Position numbers and translations under genes: made by a program. Shown piece by piece: positions 15,812 through 25,146 of a stretch of DNA of 64,000 nt. The notes under the pieces were generated by a model. That model did not search any database and was not told the origin of the DNA. It worked only from the letters and a program-made list of their open reading frames with translations. Positions within the stretch are counted from its first letter, which is position 1; every line of letters begins with the position of its first letter. Source of the DNA: Prevotella sp. UBA2725 (GTDB taxonomy: Bacteria > Bacteroidota > Bacteroidia > Bacteroidales > Bacteroidaceae); the NCBI GenBank assembly GCA_002353825.1, contig DEKJ01000064.1, positions 26,547-90,546 of the forward strand. Direction: 5' to 3'.

Positions 15812-17998
15812 ATGACCAACGAAAGATTTGATGCCGTAATGACCGCTTCCCACAAGAAGCCGGTCGAGGTGATTGCCCCAGTGGAGCGTCCCTCTGAGTA
15901 TTTTGGCAAGAAGGTTTTCAACCGTGCCAAGATGTACAAGTATCTGCCTGCTGATGTCTATCAGAAGCTTATCGACGTTATCGACAACGGTGCCACACTG
16001 GACCGTTCTATCGCTGACGCAGTGGCTAAAGGCATGAAGCAGTGGGCTGACGAGAACGGTGTGACCCACTACACACACTGGTTCCAGCCTCTGACAGAGG
16101 GCACCGCCGAGAAGCACGACTCTTTCATCGAGCACGACGGTAAGGGCGGCATGATTGAGGAGTTTTCCGGTAAGCTCCTCGTACAGCAGGAGCCTGATGC
16201 ATCCAGCTTCCCCTCCGGCGGTATCCGTTCGACCTTCGAGGCTCGCGGTTATTCTGCATGGGATCCAACAAGCCCTGTGTTCATCATGGATGACACACTC
16301 TGTATCCCGACTATCTTCATCTCTTACACCGGTGAGGCCCTCGACTACAAGGCTCCGTTGCTGCGCGCCCTGCACGCCGTGAATGTAGCTGCCACCGATG
16401 TATGCCACTACTTCTATCCTGACGTAAAGAAGGTCATCTCCAACCTCGGTTGGGAGCAGGAGTACTTCCTCGTTGACGAGGATCTCTATGCTGCCCGTCC
16501 TGACCTTATCCTCACCGGCCGTACGCTGATGGGTCATGAGAGCGCCAAGAACCAGCAGATGGATGACCACTACTTCGGTACTATCCCTGAGCGTGTGCAG
16601 GCCTTCATGAAAGACTTGGAGATTCAGGCTCTCGAGCTCGGTATCCCTGTGAAGACTCGTCACAACGAGGTTGCTCCTAACCAGTTTGAGTGCGCTCCTA
16701 TCTTCGAGGAGACGAACCTCGCCGTAGACCATAACATGCTGCTCATGTCCCTCATGAAGCGTGTAGCTCACAAGCACGGCTTCGAGGTACTGCTCCACGA
16801 GAAGCCTTTCGACGGCATCAATGGTTCAGGTAAGCATAACAACTGGTCTCTGTCTACCGATACCGGCATTCTGCTGCACGGTCCAGGCAAGACGCGTGAG
16901 GACAACCTCCGCTTCGTGGTCTTCATCGTTGAGACCCTCATGGCTGTATACAAGCACAACGGTCTGCTCAAGGCCAGCATCATGGATGCAGGCAACGCCC
17001 ATCGTCTGGGCGCCAACGAGGCACCTCCAGCAATCATCTCTTCGTTCCTCGGCAAGACTGTGTCCGACGTCCTCGACCATATCATGAAGTCAGACAAGGA
17101 CGCTCTGGTCATCAAAGGTAAGGAAGGCGTACAGATCGATATCCCGGAGATCCCTGATATCATGCGTGATAACACCGACCGTAACCGTACATCTCCATTC
17201 GCCTTTACCGGTAACCGCTTCGAGTTCCGTGCCGTTGGTTCATCCGCTAACTGCGCAAGTGCACAGATCGTGCTGAACACAGCTGTAGCAGAGGCTCTGA
17301 CGAACTTCAAGACACGTGTCGACGCACTCATCGAAAAGGGTGAGGATAAGTTCGCAGCCATCCTGACTGTCGTCAAGGAAGACATCAAGACATGTGCTCC
17401 TATCCACTTCGATGGTAACGGCTATAGCGACGAGTGGGTTGAGGAAGCAGCAAAGCGCGGCCTCGACACCGAGAAGTCTGCTCCTGTCATCTTCGACCGT
17501 TACCTCGATCCCGAGAGCGTCAAGATGTTCGAATCCATGGGCGTCATGAAGGAGAACGAGCTCAAGGCACGTAACGAGGTCAAGTGGGAGACCTATACCA
17601 AGAAACTGCAGATTGAGGCCCGTGTCCTCGGTGACCTCTCTCTCAACCATATCATCCCTGTCGCCACACACTACCAGTCGATGCTGTCGAAAGACGTGCA
17701 GAACCTCATGGTCATCTATGGCGCAGAGAAGGGCAAGCAGCTCTCCGACCGCATCATGAACATCATCGAGCAGATCTCTGAGCGTACCGCTACCATCGAG
17801 AAGGACGTTGAGGATATGGTCAACGCACGCAAGGTGGCCAACAAGCTCACCGATGAGCGTGAAAAGGCTGTGGCTTACCACGACACCGTGGAGACATGGT
17901 TCCATCCTATCCGCTACCAGATCGACAAGCTCGAGCTTGTGGTGGCCGATGAGCTCTGGACTCTGCCTAAGTATCGTGAGCTGCTGTTCATCAGATAA
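15812..17998 (+). CDS. glnN: Glutamine synthetase type III
   Basis: ATP-dependent synthesis of glutamine from glutamate and ammonia, the main ammonium assimilation step in Bacteroidota. 728 residues, the length of the type III (GSIII) dodecamer rather than the 450 of type I. Visible blocks are ASSFPSGGIRSTFEARGYSAWDPTSP, RHNEVAPNQFECAPIFEETN (metal-binding), GINGSGKHNNWSLSTDTG (ATP/substrate block with the catalytic His) and MDAGNAHRLGANEAPPAIIS. The start ATG at 15812 begins MTNERFDAVMTASHKKP. It ends in its own terminator at 18062. With glnK and two amtB genes nearby it makes this a nitrogen assimilation region. Confidence 0.97.
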   Translation: MTNERFDAVMTASHKKPVEVIAPVERPSEYFGKKVFNRAKMYKYLPADVYQKLIDVIDNGATLDRSIADAVAKGMKQWADENGVTHYTHWFQPLTEGTAEKHDSFIEHDGKGGMIEEFSGKLLVQQEPDASSFPSGGIRSTFEARGYSAWDPTSPVFIMDDTLCIPTIFISYTGEALDYKAPLLRALHAVNVAATDVCHYFYPDVKKVISNLGWEQEYFLVDEDLYAARPDLILTGRTLMGHESAKNQQMDDHYFGTIPERVQAFMKDLEIQALELGIPVKTRHNEVAPNQFECAPIFEETNLAVDHNMLLMSLMKRVAHKHGFEVLLHEKPFDGINGSGKHNNWSLSTDTGILLHGPGKTREDNLRFVVFIVETLMAVYKHNGLLKASIMDAGNAHRLGANEAPPAIISSFLGKTVSDVLDHIMKSDKDALVIKGKEGVQIDIPEIPDIMRDNTDRNRTSPFAFTGNRFEFRAVGSSANCASAQIVLNTAVAEALTNFKTRVDALIEKGEDKFAAILTVVKEDIKTCAPIHFDGNGYSDEWVEEAAKRGLDTEKSAPVIFDRYLDPESVKMFESMGVMKENELKARNEVKWETYTKKLQIEARVLGDLSLNHIIPVATHYQSMLSKDVQNLMVIYGAEKGKQLSDRIMNIIEQISERTATIEKDVEDMVNARKVANKLTDEREKAVAYHDTVETWFHPIRYQIDKLELVVADELWTLPKYRELLFIR

Positions 17999-18061
17999 TT
18001 CAAGTTGAAATAAAATAATAGAAATAAGCAATCTATTTCTTTTATTGGTTGTTTAAGTTCG

Positions 18062-18097
18062 TGCGGGGAGGCGTCGTGAGATGTCGCCCCGCATTTG
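18062..18097 (+). terminator. Terminator after glutamine synthetase
   Basis: TGCGGGG (18062-18068) pairs with CCCCGCA (18087-18093), with the inner GGCG/CGCC-like bases extending the stem, followed by TTTGTT. Confidence 0.65.
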
Positions 18098-18187
18098 TTA
18101 GTTAGGCCCCTATATAGTTCTATGCATGAAATAAAAGGTAACCTTAATTTTTTCTGTTGATTACTTCTTTATTTAATTCATTTTGTT

Positions 18188-18195
18188 TAACTTTG
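18188..18195 (+). promoter_or_regulatory. Promoter -7 box of the five-gene operon
   Basis: TAACTTTG matches TAnnTTTG. No clear TTTG lies 19-21 bp upstream. It predicts a transcript start near 18201 and a leader of about 250 nt before the first ATG at 18455. Confidence 0.5.
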
Positions 18196-18200
18196 CTTTC

Positions 18201-18454
18201 GACTAAGACTGCAAAGCAGTTAAGGTCAAATTTTAGTGGGAAAAGATCGTATCTAATTCGATGAAGTTCTAAACTCCAAATAGTCCGACCAGACTCTATA
18301 AACAACAGAACTTCAAGGGAAGAGGATGCGCCTGTATAGGCGTACCCTTTCCTTTTGGTTTCTGTTGTGGGGTAATCTTTGGTCGGACAACCCTGAGTTT
18401 AGAGACTAAAAGGATAAGGGTGCGCTTTCTTATTTTCCCGAACAAGAAATATAT
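18201..18454 (+). ncRNA. Candidate structured RNA or leader of the five-gene operon
   Basis: Nested perfect pairings can be read by eye. TCTAAACTC (18268-18276) pairs with GAGTTTAGA (18395-18403). GTCCGACCA (18283-18291) pairs with TGGTCGGAC (18380-18388). ACAACAGAA (18302-18310) pairs with TTCTGTTGT (18360-18368). The apex AAGGGAAGAGG-ATGCGCC (18315-18332) pairs with GGCGTACCCTTTCCTT (18339-18354) with one bulge on each side and a 6-nt loop. Together this is a 136-nt rod of four helices separated by internal loops. A small hairpin ACTGC-AAA-GCAGT (18208-18220) precedes it. No ORF is supported. It may be a separate small RNA or a regulatory leader. I do not match it to a known riboswitch class. 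Confidence 0.7.
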
Positions 18455-19633
18455 ATGGGCAAGATATTAGAATTCATAGAAAAAGATGGGGACGGGAAAT
18501 ATTCCTGTTACAAGACGAAGAAATTCTGTCTTGACGGGACTGATCCCGACACATTAGACTATGACGATAGACCGGCACAAGAACTCAAGAGTGGCAAGTT
18601 TGCGGAAACAGATTTGTCAAGGGTGGAAACTGTCAATATCGGCCTTAAGATAAATCGACTGGCATCGTTTCCTCTATTCTCATATTTTCTTGATGGCTCA
18701 AGACATGTTTATAAAGTAGATGACATAGCAATAGGGAACAGAATCTTTCCTTTCCTTGCTGGACAAATTATTGTCGGTTGCTGCCAAAGGAGAGATCGTG
18801 ACGAATTCAAGAAATGTGAGTTGACAAGGAAAGTCGTAATTGCTCTACCCATCAACTTCAACTACGATGGAGATAAAGAAGACGATTTCTGCCGCAATTA
18901 CTGTGAAAAGTTAAACAGCGTAATATCAAGCAACCGGTTTGTTCGAGATATTCAACTTCGAATAGACAAGATGTTGCTTTACAAAACCGATGGTGGCAAA
19001 GACTCTTCTCAAGACAAAAATAGTTTTAAGAATAGCGGTACTGCTAAAATACAAACAGAGATGACAGATGAAGAACAATTTATGGTTCGTTCATTATGTC
19101 GTCAAAATCTACTTGACAATGAACATTACCTTATAAAAGATGGATCGATAGAATACTACCCAAGTTCATCTAATATGAGCAAGGCTGAATGGACACAAAT
19201 GCGTTCAAATTACAAGCATGTAGTTGGTGTGTCAAAAATGTTTAATCCCGATCTGCTCAAGGACTTTAGAGGAAGAAAGTTATCAAAGACTATAGCAGCA
19301 CTTCGCCCTTTTGAGAGGACGAAGGCTTATCGTTACCTTGCTTTAGATGGTGCTTGTGAGTTCGCAATATGGTATGTCAGACTAAGGAAATCCAATTTTA
19401 GAGAGACCAACTTTTCTGATGTGGTAAAATGTGAAATGCTTCTTGAGGAACCTGGGGCAAGCATTGATACTGATCTCGTAAACGTAATCAGCGCGAATAT
19501 CATCAGAGAGGCTTACCCCGTCTGTTACGGCAAAGATTCAAGATGGGCCAATCATCTATATCCCGTTTTCCTGACAGAAAGCTTCTGTAAATCTAATTAC
19601 ATAAGCCAAGACATCATTCTCAACTTATTCTAA
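18455..19633 (+). CDS. NurA-like nuclease, first gene of candidate system
   Basis: 392 residues, no signal peptide. The motif pattern resembles the NurA nuclease domain, an RNase H-like fold usually paired with HerA. Seen here are the DGSR block (FSYFLDGSRHVYK, D80-R83), a second acidic block LIKDGSIEYY (D229), VVGVSKMF (256-263) and a C-terminal HLYPVFLTESFCKS (367-380). The terminal catalytic His typical of NurA is not obvious, so the active site may differ. Its stop is 2 bp before the HerA-like gene, the usual NurA-HerA order, which is the best support for the call. It starts at an ATG with a purine-rich AACAAGAAA upstream, after the structured leader. Base composition is AT-richer than the flanking chromosome, suggesting transfer. 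Confidence 0.65.
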   Translation: MGKILEFIEKDGDGKYSCYKTKKFCLDGTDPDTLDYDDRPAQELKSGKFAETDLSRVETVNIGLKINRLASFPLFSYFLDGSRHVYKVDDIAIGNRIFPFLAGQIIVGCCQRRDRDEFKKCELTRKVVIALPINFNYDGDKEDDFCRNYCEKLNSVISSNRFVRDIQLRIDKMLLYKTDGGKDSSQDKNSFKNSGTAKIQTEMTDEEQFMVRSLCRQNLLDNEHYLIKDGSIEYYPSSSNMSKAEWTQMRSNYKHVVGVSKMFNPDLLKDFRGRKLSKTIAALRPFERTKAYRYLALDGACEFAIWYVRLRKSNFRETNFSDVVKCEMLLEEPGASIDTDLVNVISANIIREAYPVCYGKDSRWANHLYPVFLTESFCKSNYISQDIILNLF

Positions 19634-19635
19634 TA

Positions 19636-21303
19636 ATGACAAAAATTATAGGAAAGGTCTCAGCTACAGAAAACAATCCGTCAACAATCGACGAATTTTA
19701 TTTCTGGACTGATAAAAAACAAATACTTAGCCCCTTTGACATTGTAAAAGTGTGTCACGAGGGTGACTCTATCACATATGGAGTGGTAGAGGAAATCAAC
19801 CATATCACAGATGCACCAAGCCATTTTACAAGCTACATCTCAAGTGATTTCGGTGATACTTCTGATAATATAGGAAACATGAATCGACTTGGCATGAATT
19901 ATATCAAGGCACGTGTCTCCTGCAATACAAAAAACATATACACACCCGTCCTCAATGGACGACAAGTATCATTGTGTAATGAGGATGACATCAAAACCGC
20001 ATTGGGCTTAAACGAGAAAGAAGTAAAGAATCCCCTTGCCAGCGGTTATCTACAGATGTATAATGGTGACTCAACAATAAAAGTCAAAGTTGTTCTCAAT
20101 GCGAATTTTATCTTGGGGCCTGATGGTGCACACATAAATATATCAGGTATATCTGGCCTTGCTGCAAAGACAAGTTACTCAATGTTTCTACTAAGAGCCA
20201 TCCAGGAGAAATTTGTTCTGGAGCAAAATCAGTCTGTAGCTTTTGTATTCTTCAATGTAAAAGGAAGAGATCTGATGGCCATTGATGAGCCTAACGTAGA
20301 ACTATCGAAACAGGATAGTGAAATCTATAATTCTCTTGGCCTTTCGGGGAAGCCATTTAGCAATGTGCATTACTATTATCCTTATAGCAAGGATAAGGCG
20401 ACGGCAAACGTACAAAGCTACGCCCACCCTGACGATGTGAAAAATCAAGTCGCACAAGGGAAGGCGAGCAAGTACAAGTTTACCTATGAAAAATGTACAG
20501 ATCGCTTAGACCTTCTTTTAGCCAATGAAGACGACAGCACTGGCACGTTGGAAAGTTGTGTCAATTATATTATAAATGGACAAGAACCATTCCAGAATGT
20601 AACAACGTGGCAAACCTTGTTGGAAAAGATTGACGAATGTACTCGTACCCATTCGAATGGTGGAAACAAAAACGAAATTCAAGTCACGAGCTGGAGAAAA
20701 TTTAAGCGTTGCGTCAGTAAGGCTATTAAGAACGGCATGTTCAATATGAATCTTAATGACAATACTAATGAGATTGATCTGACTGAAGAGATCGCCAATA
20801 ATCTTAGAGATGGGCAAGTAATGGTCATTGATATTGCAAGGCTTGACGACAATGCACAAAGTTTTGTATTTGGTAGTGTCGCTCGCGCCATATATGACTT
20901 AAAACTTGGTTCCGATAGAGACAATGTCCCAGACAAGATCGTTCTATTCGTAGATGAACTTAACAAATATGCATCAACTGATGTTCCTAAAAGTTCACCT
21001 ATTTTGAAACAACTGCTCGATATAGCTGAGCGAGGACGCTCACTTGGCGTTATCCTCTTTGGAGTAGAACAGTTTCGCAGTGCTATACATGACCGCGTAA
21101 AGGGCAACTGTGCAACTCAGGCTTATGGAAGAACAAATGCAATAGAAGTCTCCAAGCCTGATTACCGCTACATTCCAAAAGTGTATCAGAACATGATGAC
21201 CCGCCTTACACCCGGAGAGTATATCCTGTCTAACCCTGCTATGCGGTCACTCGTGAAAGTTAAGTTCCCAATGCCGGCATATAAACAATACCCCAACGGA
21301 TAA
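19636..21303 (+). CDS. HerA-like hexameric ATPase, second gene
   Basis: 555 residues. An N-terminal beta-rich HAS-barrel-like region (IIGKVSATENNPSTIDEFYFW, about 1-100) precedes a RecA-like core. Walker A reads GISGLAAKTS (171-180). It lacks the glycine that normally precedes the lysine, but K178 and T179 are kept, a known kind of variation. Walker B is KIVLFVDELNKYA (D440, E441). ERGRSLGVILFGVEQF is the sensor strand region and YGRTNA holds the likely arginine finger R499. HerA proteins are hexameric DNA translocases that drive NurA nucleases. Here the two genes are separated by 2 bp. It is the second gene of an operon with an Hsp90-like ATPase and a radical SAM protein, an unusual set of partners. 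Confidence 0.8.
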   Translation: MTKIIGKVSATENNPSTIDEFYFWTDKKQILSPFDIVKVCHEGDSITYGVVEEINHITDAPSHFTSYISSDFGDTSDNIGNMNRLGMNYIKARVSCNTKNIYTPVLNGRQVSLCNEDDIKTALGLNEKEVKNPLASGYLQMYNGDSTIKVKVVLNANFILGPDGAHINISGISGLAAKTSYSMFLLRAIQEKFVLEQNQSVAFVFFNVKGRDLMAIDEPNVELSKQDSEIYNSLGLSGKPFSNVHYYYPYSKDKATANVQSYAHPDDVKNQVAQGKASKYKFTYEKCTDRLDLLLANEDDSTGTLESCVNYIINGQEPFQNVTTWQTLLEKIDECTRTHSNGGNKNEIQVTSWRKFKRCVSKAIKNGMFNMNLNDNTNEIDLTEEIANNLRDGQVMVIDIARLDDNAQSFVFGSVARAIYDLKLGSDRDNVPDKIVLFVDELNKYASTDVPKSSPILKQLLDIAERGRSLGVILFGVEQFRSAIHDRVKGNCATQAYGRTNAIEVSKPDYRYIPKVYQNMMTRLTPGEYILSNPAMRSLVKVKFPMPAYKQYPNG

Positions 21304-21315
21304 ATAAATAAAATT

Positions 21316-23121
21316 ATGGACAAACCAAGTATACAGAAGCCTAAAATAGGCAAGGACTTGCTACAGATGTTCATGCTTCAACTCTATAGTGATCCTCGCT
21401 GTATCTATAGGGAATATATACAAAACTCACTCGATGCCATTAACGAAGCAGTGAAACTTGGCATTCTGTCTAAGAAGAAGGATGGACAGGTTGTAATCAA
21501 TATTGACAAAGACTTTATCAAAGTCGAAGATAATGGAACAGGCATAAAAGCAGAAAATGCCGCTAAAACTTTAATGGATGTTGCTAACAGCATCAAGAAT
21601 GGCATTGATACTGCGGGGCAGTTTGGCATTGGCCGACTTTCCGGTGGCGGATATTGCAAAACTCTCGAATTTTGCACTTCATATCAAGGTGAGGCAACAT
21701 CTACTGTTGTCTCTATGGACATCAATAAGCTACGTACCATCATAAACGATGATACTAACAAGGAATCTGCAGAAGATGCCATGACTGAAATCTGTAGTGT
21801 TTCTTACAATGAGGAGGATAAAGAAAAGCATTACTTCCGAGTAACACTCAAGAATATTATTAACTCTGCTAATGTTCTGCTTAATGAAGATGAAATTCTT
21901 TCATATATAAGGCAAACAGCTCCAATAGATTATTCCACTACATTCAATACCCTTATTAACTCGAATGATCAGAAGACCTTTGTTGAGAGACATAAATCTA
22001 TCGATAAGATAAATGTGTCGTTTAACGATATTACTAATATTGAAAAAAGTTACGGTCTTAAAGTGACAGGAAGTGGAGATGAGATTGTTAAGCTAAGGTA
22101 CTTTGAACTACCTGAGCACCCTAAATATGGTAAACTTGCATGGGGTTGGTATGCCGTCACGCCTTTCTCTGTTCAGATAAAGGATGAGAAAGATGAGAAT
22201 GCAGGAATTCGGCTTAGGATACATAACATATCCTTAGATAAGAATATTCTCGATCCTCTGTTCCGTGAGTCACGTGGAAATAAATATTTCTACGGAGAAG
22301 TATTTATTACCAATGATAATATAAGGCCCAATAGTGCCAGACAAGGTTTAGCCCCAGGCAAAGAGGCGGATGCTCTGATGGAGCAACTTCGGAAATACTT
22401 CAACAATGTTCTGCACTCTGTCTATTATAGAGCTAACAAGCTAAAGAATCTATTATCAAAGGTCGGAGCAACCGCAGACCGAATCGAGACATCCAAAGAG
22501 GAGGTAAGGCGGACTTTAGCTTCTCAACTGGAAAATATTGTTGATGATTTTCAGAAGGCTCTAAATCGAACAGGGAATGATGAAGTCAACGATATCATAG
22601 ACATCTATGCTCAGAAATACAAGGGGGAACTGGAAGAGAAGGTTTCGAGTCTTATATTAACTTATAAGACCGGAAGCATGCCTCCTGCTTCAATAAACTC
22701 AACTCCCAATCCAGCCCACCCCGCCAAAAGTGTTGGAGACCATACGCCGACACAGCCGGAAGCACCATCTACAAGGGGAAAAGGCGACCTGTCGCCTCAG
22801 TCTGGTACAAAAACAGAGGAAGATAAACCCAAGTCCGGAGGGGAGTCTAATACCGGTGGTCAACGCGCTTCAGACCCTCCCCACCAGAATTTCCCACAAA
22901 AGACGCCTGCTACCAGGGGTGAAGCTGCTGAGACGGGAAAGTCTAAAACGGTAACCATAAATTCTTTAATAAACCAATTGGTTAACAGTGGGAAATATTC
23001 AGATAAGGAAATTAAGCTTCTCAAGGAAGTTATGGAAAGAATGGATATATTCTGTCCAAAGGCTGACAAGAAGAAACTGAATCAACTGATGATGTGGGCA
23101 ATAAAAAGTGTCACCTTCTAA
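21316..23121 (+). CDS. GHKL (Hsp90-type) ATPase with linker and C-terminal domain
   Basis: 601 residues. The N-terminal ATPase shows the Bergerat fold: N-box REYIQNSLDAI (32-42, with E33 and N37), G1 box EDNGTGI (71-77) and G2 box GQFGIGRLSGGG (101-112). The following middle region, to about residue 440, is like the second domain of Hsp90/MutL-type proteins (YGEVFITNDNIRPNSARQGLAPGKEAD). A Pro/Ser/Thr/Gly-rich low-complexity linker spans about 455-545, and the last 55 residues form a small helical domain. It starts 12 bp after the HerA-like stop. Such standalone GHKL ATPases occur in antiviral and conflict operons, but the exact role here is not known. Probably a dimer that opens and closes with ATP, which is family knowledge. 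Confidence 0.8.
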   Translation: MDKPSIQKPKIGKDLLQMFMLQLYSDPRCIYREYIQNSLDAINEAVKLGILSKKKDGQVVINIDKDFIKVEDNGTGIKAENAAKTLMDVANSIKNGIDTAGQFGIGRLSGGGYCKTLEFCTSYQGEATSTVVSMDINKLRTIINDDTNKESAEDAMTEICSVSYNEEDKEKHYFRVTLKNIINSANVLLNEDEILSYIRQTAPIDYSTTFNTLINSNDQKTFVERHKSIDKINVSFNDITNIEKSYGLKVTGSGDEIVKLRYFELPEHPKYGKLAWGWYAVTPFSVQIKDEKDENAGIRLRIHNISLDKNILDPLFRESRGNKYFYGEVFITNDNIRPNSARQGLAPGKEADALMEQLRKYFNNVLHSVYYRANKLKNLLSKVGATADRIETSKEEVRRTLASQLENIVDDFQKALNRTGNDEVNDIIDIYAQKYKGELEEKVSSLILTYKTGSMPPASINSTPNPAHPAKSVGDHTPTQPEAPSTRGKGDLSPQSGTKTEEDKPKSGGESNTGGQRASDPPHQNFPQKTPATRGEAAETGKSKTVTINSLINQLVNSGKYSDKEIKLLKEVMERMDIFCPKADKKKLNQLMMWAIKSVTF

Positions 23122-23145
23122 ACTAAAGAGTATTAAACTAATCAA

Positions 23146-25146
23146 ATGGGAAGACCAAAGAAGAAAAAAAAAGTATTGCTTATTGAACCAGATTACGCGA
23201 ATAAGTTTCCACCAATAGGTTTGATGAAGATATCCACCTATTATAAGAATCTTAGTAATTGGGACGTAACTTTTTTCAAGGGCGACCTGAAAACGCTTGT
23301 ATTAGAAACAATTACAGACAAATGCGTTGATGCCTTTGAGAAAATAGATAACAGTATCGACTGGTCACTCAAGAAAGATAAGATCTTTGAGTTTATTAAG
23401 ACGAGAAAACGGAACTTGATTGTTGAGATAGGGCTGGATAAGTCTGACTACTCTATACTGCTAGAAGGGCAACTTGTCGACTACAAAGATTATTGGTGGA
23501 AAGGAGAATGGAAGAAGCACCCCGAATGGGACCGAGTAGGAGTCACCACGCTTTTTACATTCTATTGGGATAAGACTATACAAACTATTGAGTTCGCCAA
23601 GCTCCTATGCAAGGACTGGAAACACAACTTGATGGTCGGGGGCGTGCTTGCTTCCATTCAACCTAAGGAAATTGAAGCGGCAACAGGCGTTAAGCCACAT
23701 GTGGGAATTCTGAAAGAAGGAGAGCTTGATAAAGGTGATAAGCAGTATATAGACAATCTTCCTCTTGATTATTCCATATTGGACGAAATAGACTATAAGT
23801 ATCAGATGTCGAATGCGTTTTATGGCTACATGTCAAGAGGATGCATTCGCCATTGTGCTTTTTGCGCAGTATGGACACTAGAGCCAGTATATATGCCATA
23901 TATCCCCCTAGCCCCTCGTATAGAAAAGACAAGGATGGAATTCGGCGACCAGAAGGACTTACTGCTCATGGACAATAATGTTCTGGCATCGAAGAATTTT
24001 GAACAAATCATTCAAGAAATTAAAGATTGCGGATTTGAAAGAGGCGCCAAGTTCATCCAACCTGATGAGATGGCCTTAGCTGCAAGAAATCTGGAAAACG
24101 AAACGAACGACAAAGCATATGTTCGCAAGTTACAATCTCTGATTGTTGAGTTCTACAATCGTTTGCCAAAGGGCGAGGATTCATTCAATGTATACAAAAT
24201 AATAGATAAATATCACATAAAGCATCGCCTCACAAGTAAGAAACAAAATCTATTAGATGCCTATGAGGAGATAAAGCCTATTTGGGAAAGGCATTTCCAT
24301 CCAATGGCAAAAGCCCGTTATGTAGATTTTAATCAAGGGGTAGACGCAAGACTTTTTACTGAGGAAAAGGCTCGCTTATTGGCTTCAATTGCCATAAAGC
24401 CTTTGCGCATCGCTTTTGACGATATAAAGACGAGGCCTAAGTATGAACAGGCCATAAGATGGAGTGTAAAAGCAGGAATTAAAGATTTCTCTAATTACCT
24501 ACTCTATAATTTTATGGATAAGCCAATAGACCTTTATCGTCGTCTTCTGATTAATGTGGAATTATGTGAAGAATTAGATGTCAATATCTATTCCTTCCCT
24601 ATGAAGTATCATCCCTTACGTAAAGGACAAGAAGGCGACATTGACTACTCCCACAATCGAGATTACATCGGCAAATATTGGAACAGGAAATACATTAGAG
24701 CTATCCAGGCTATTCTTAATAGCACTAAAGGGAAGGTCGGCAAAGGCGAATCTTTCTTTTATGAAGCTTTTGGCTCCACCGAAGAAGAATTCATGGAGCT
24801 ACTGGAAATGCCTGAAACCTTTATTCTATACAGATTCTTCTTCAAATGGCTGGATCAGATTGGTGAAAATGGAACGGAGCATTGGAGAGAGGCTTGGAAG
24901 AAGTGCAAAAATAAGCTTCCACAAGAAAATTGGGGAAAGGTACTTGATGTAATACATAGGAACCAGTTTACCGAGGAAGAAAAACAGCAATTCTCAGACG
25001 AAGATATCCTCCGACTATTAAGTTATTATACAAATTTCAGAAAAGATATAATCACTCCTGGAACGAAACTTTATAGTCTGAAAGAGGATTATGACAGTCA
25101 CCCTTTAAGAATACTTCGTAGACGTAGAGCAGATAAGCATGATTAA
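23146..25146 (+). CDS. Radical SAM protein with N-terminal B12-like domain
   Basis: 666 residues. The iron-sulfur motif is CX3CX2C in SRGCIRHCAFC (C233, C237, C240), the canonical radical SAM cluster. The N-terminal 220 residues look like a Rossmann-type cobalamin-binding or B12-like domain (KKKVLLIEPDYANKFPPIGL, and MVGGVLASI near 163). The second half (DFNQGVDARLFTEEKARLLA, LRIAFDD) resembles the C-terminal barrel of B12-dependent radical SAM enzymes, and an extra C-terminal helical region of about 150 residues follows. No DxHxG motif for cobalamin was found, so true B12 use is doubtful. Its start overlaps no gene (24 bp gap), and its stop overlaps the next ATG by 8 bp. A DNA, RNA or nucleotide modification role in this operon would be inference. 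Confidence 0.8.
   Translation: MGRPKKKKKVLLIEPDYANKFPPIGLMKISTYYKNLSNWDVTFFKGDLKTLVLETITDKCVDAFEKIDNSIDWSLKKDKIFEFIKTRKRNLIVEIGLDKSDYSILLEGQLVDYKDYWWKGEWKKHPEWDRVGVTTLFTFYWDKTIQTIEFAKLLCKDWKHNLMVGGVLASIQPKEIEAATGVKPHVGILKEGELDKGDKQYIDNLPLDYSILDEIDYKYQMSNAFYGYMSRGCIRHCAFCAVWTLEPVYMPYIPLAPRIEKTRMEFGDQKDLLLMDNNVLASKNFEQIIQEIKDCGFERGAKFIQPDEMALAARNLENETNDKAYVRKLQSLIVEFYNRLPKGEDSFNVYKIIDKYHIKHRLTSKKQNLLDAYEEIKPIWERHFHPMAKARYVDFNQGVDARLFTEEKARLLASIAIKPLRIAFDDIKTRPKYEQAIRWSVKAGIKDFSNYLLYNFMDKPIDLYRRLLINVELCEELDVNIYSFPMKYHPLRKGQEGDIDYSHNRDYIGKYWNRKYIRAIQAILNSTKGKVGKGESFFYEAFGSTEEEFMELLEMPETFILYRFFFKWLDQIGENGTEHWREAWKKCKNKLPQENWGKVLDVIHRNQFTEEEKQQFSDEDILRLLSYYTNFRKDIITPGTKLYSLKEDYDSHPLRILRRRRADKHD

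Noticed and set aside
15746..16798. Long minus-strand ORFs overlapping glutamine synthetase, and similar antisense ORFs over glyA, pyrB, DPP IV and the receptors
   Set aside because: These are shadows produced by the codon bias of strongly conserved genes on the other strand. None has a promoter or motif.
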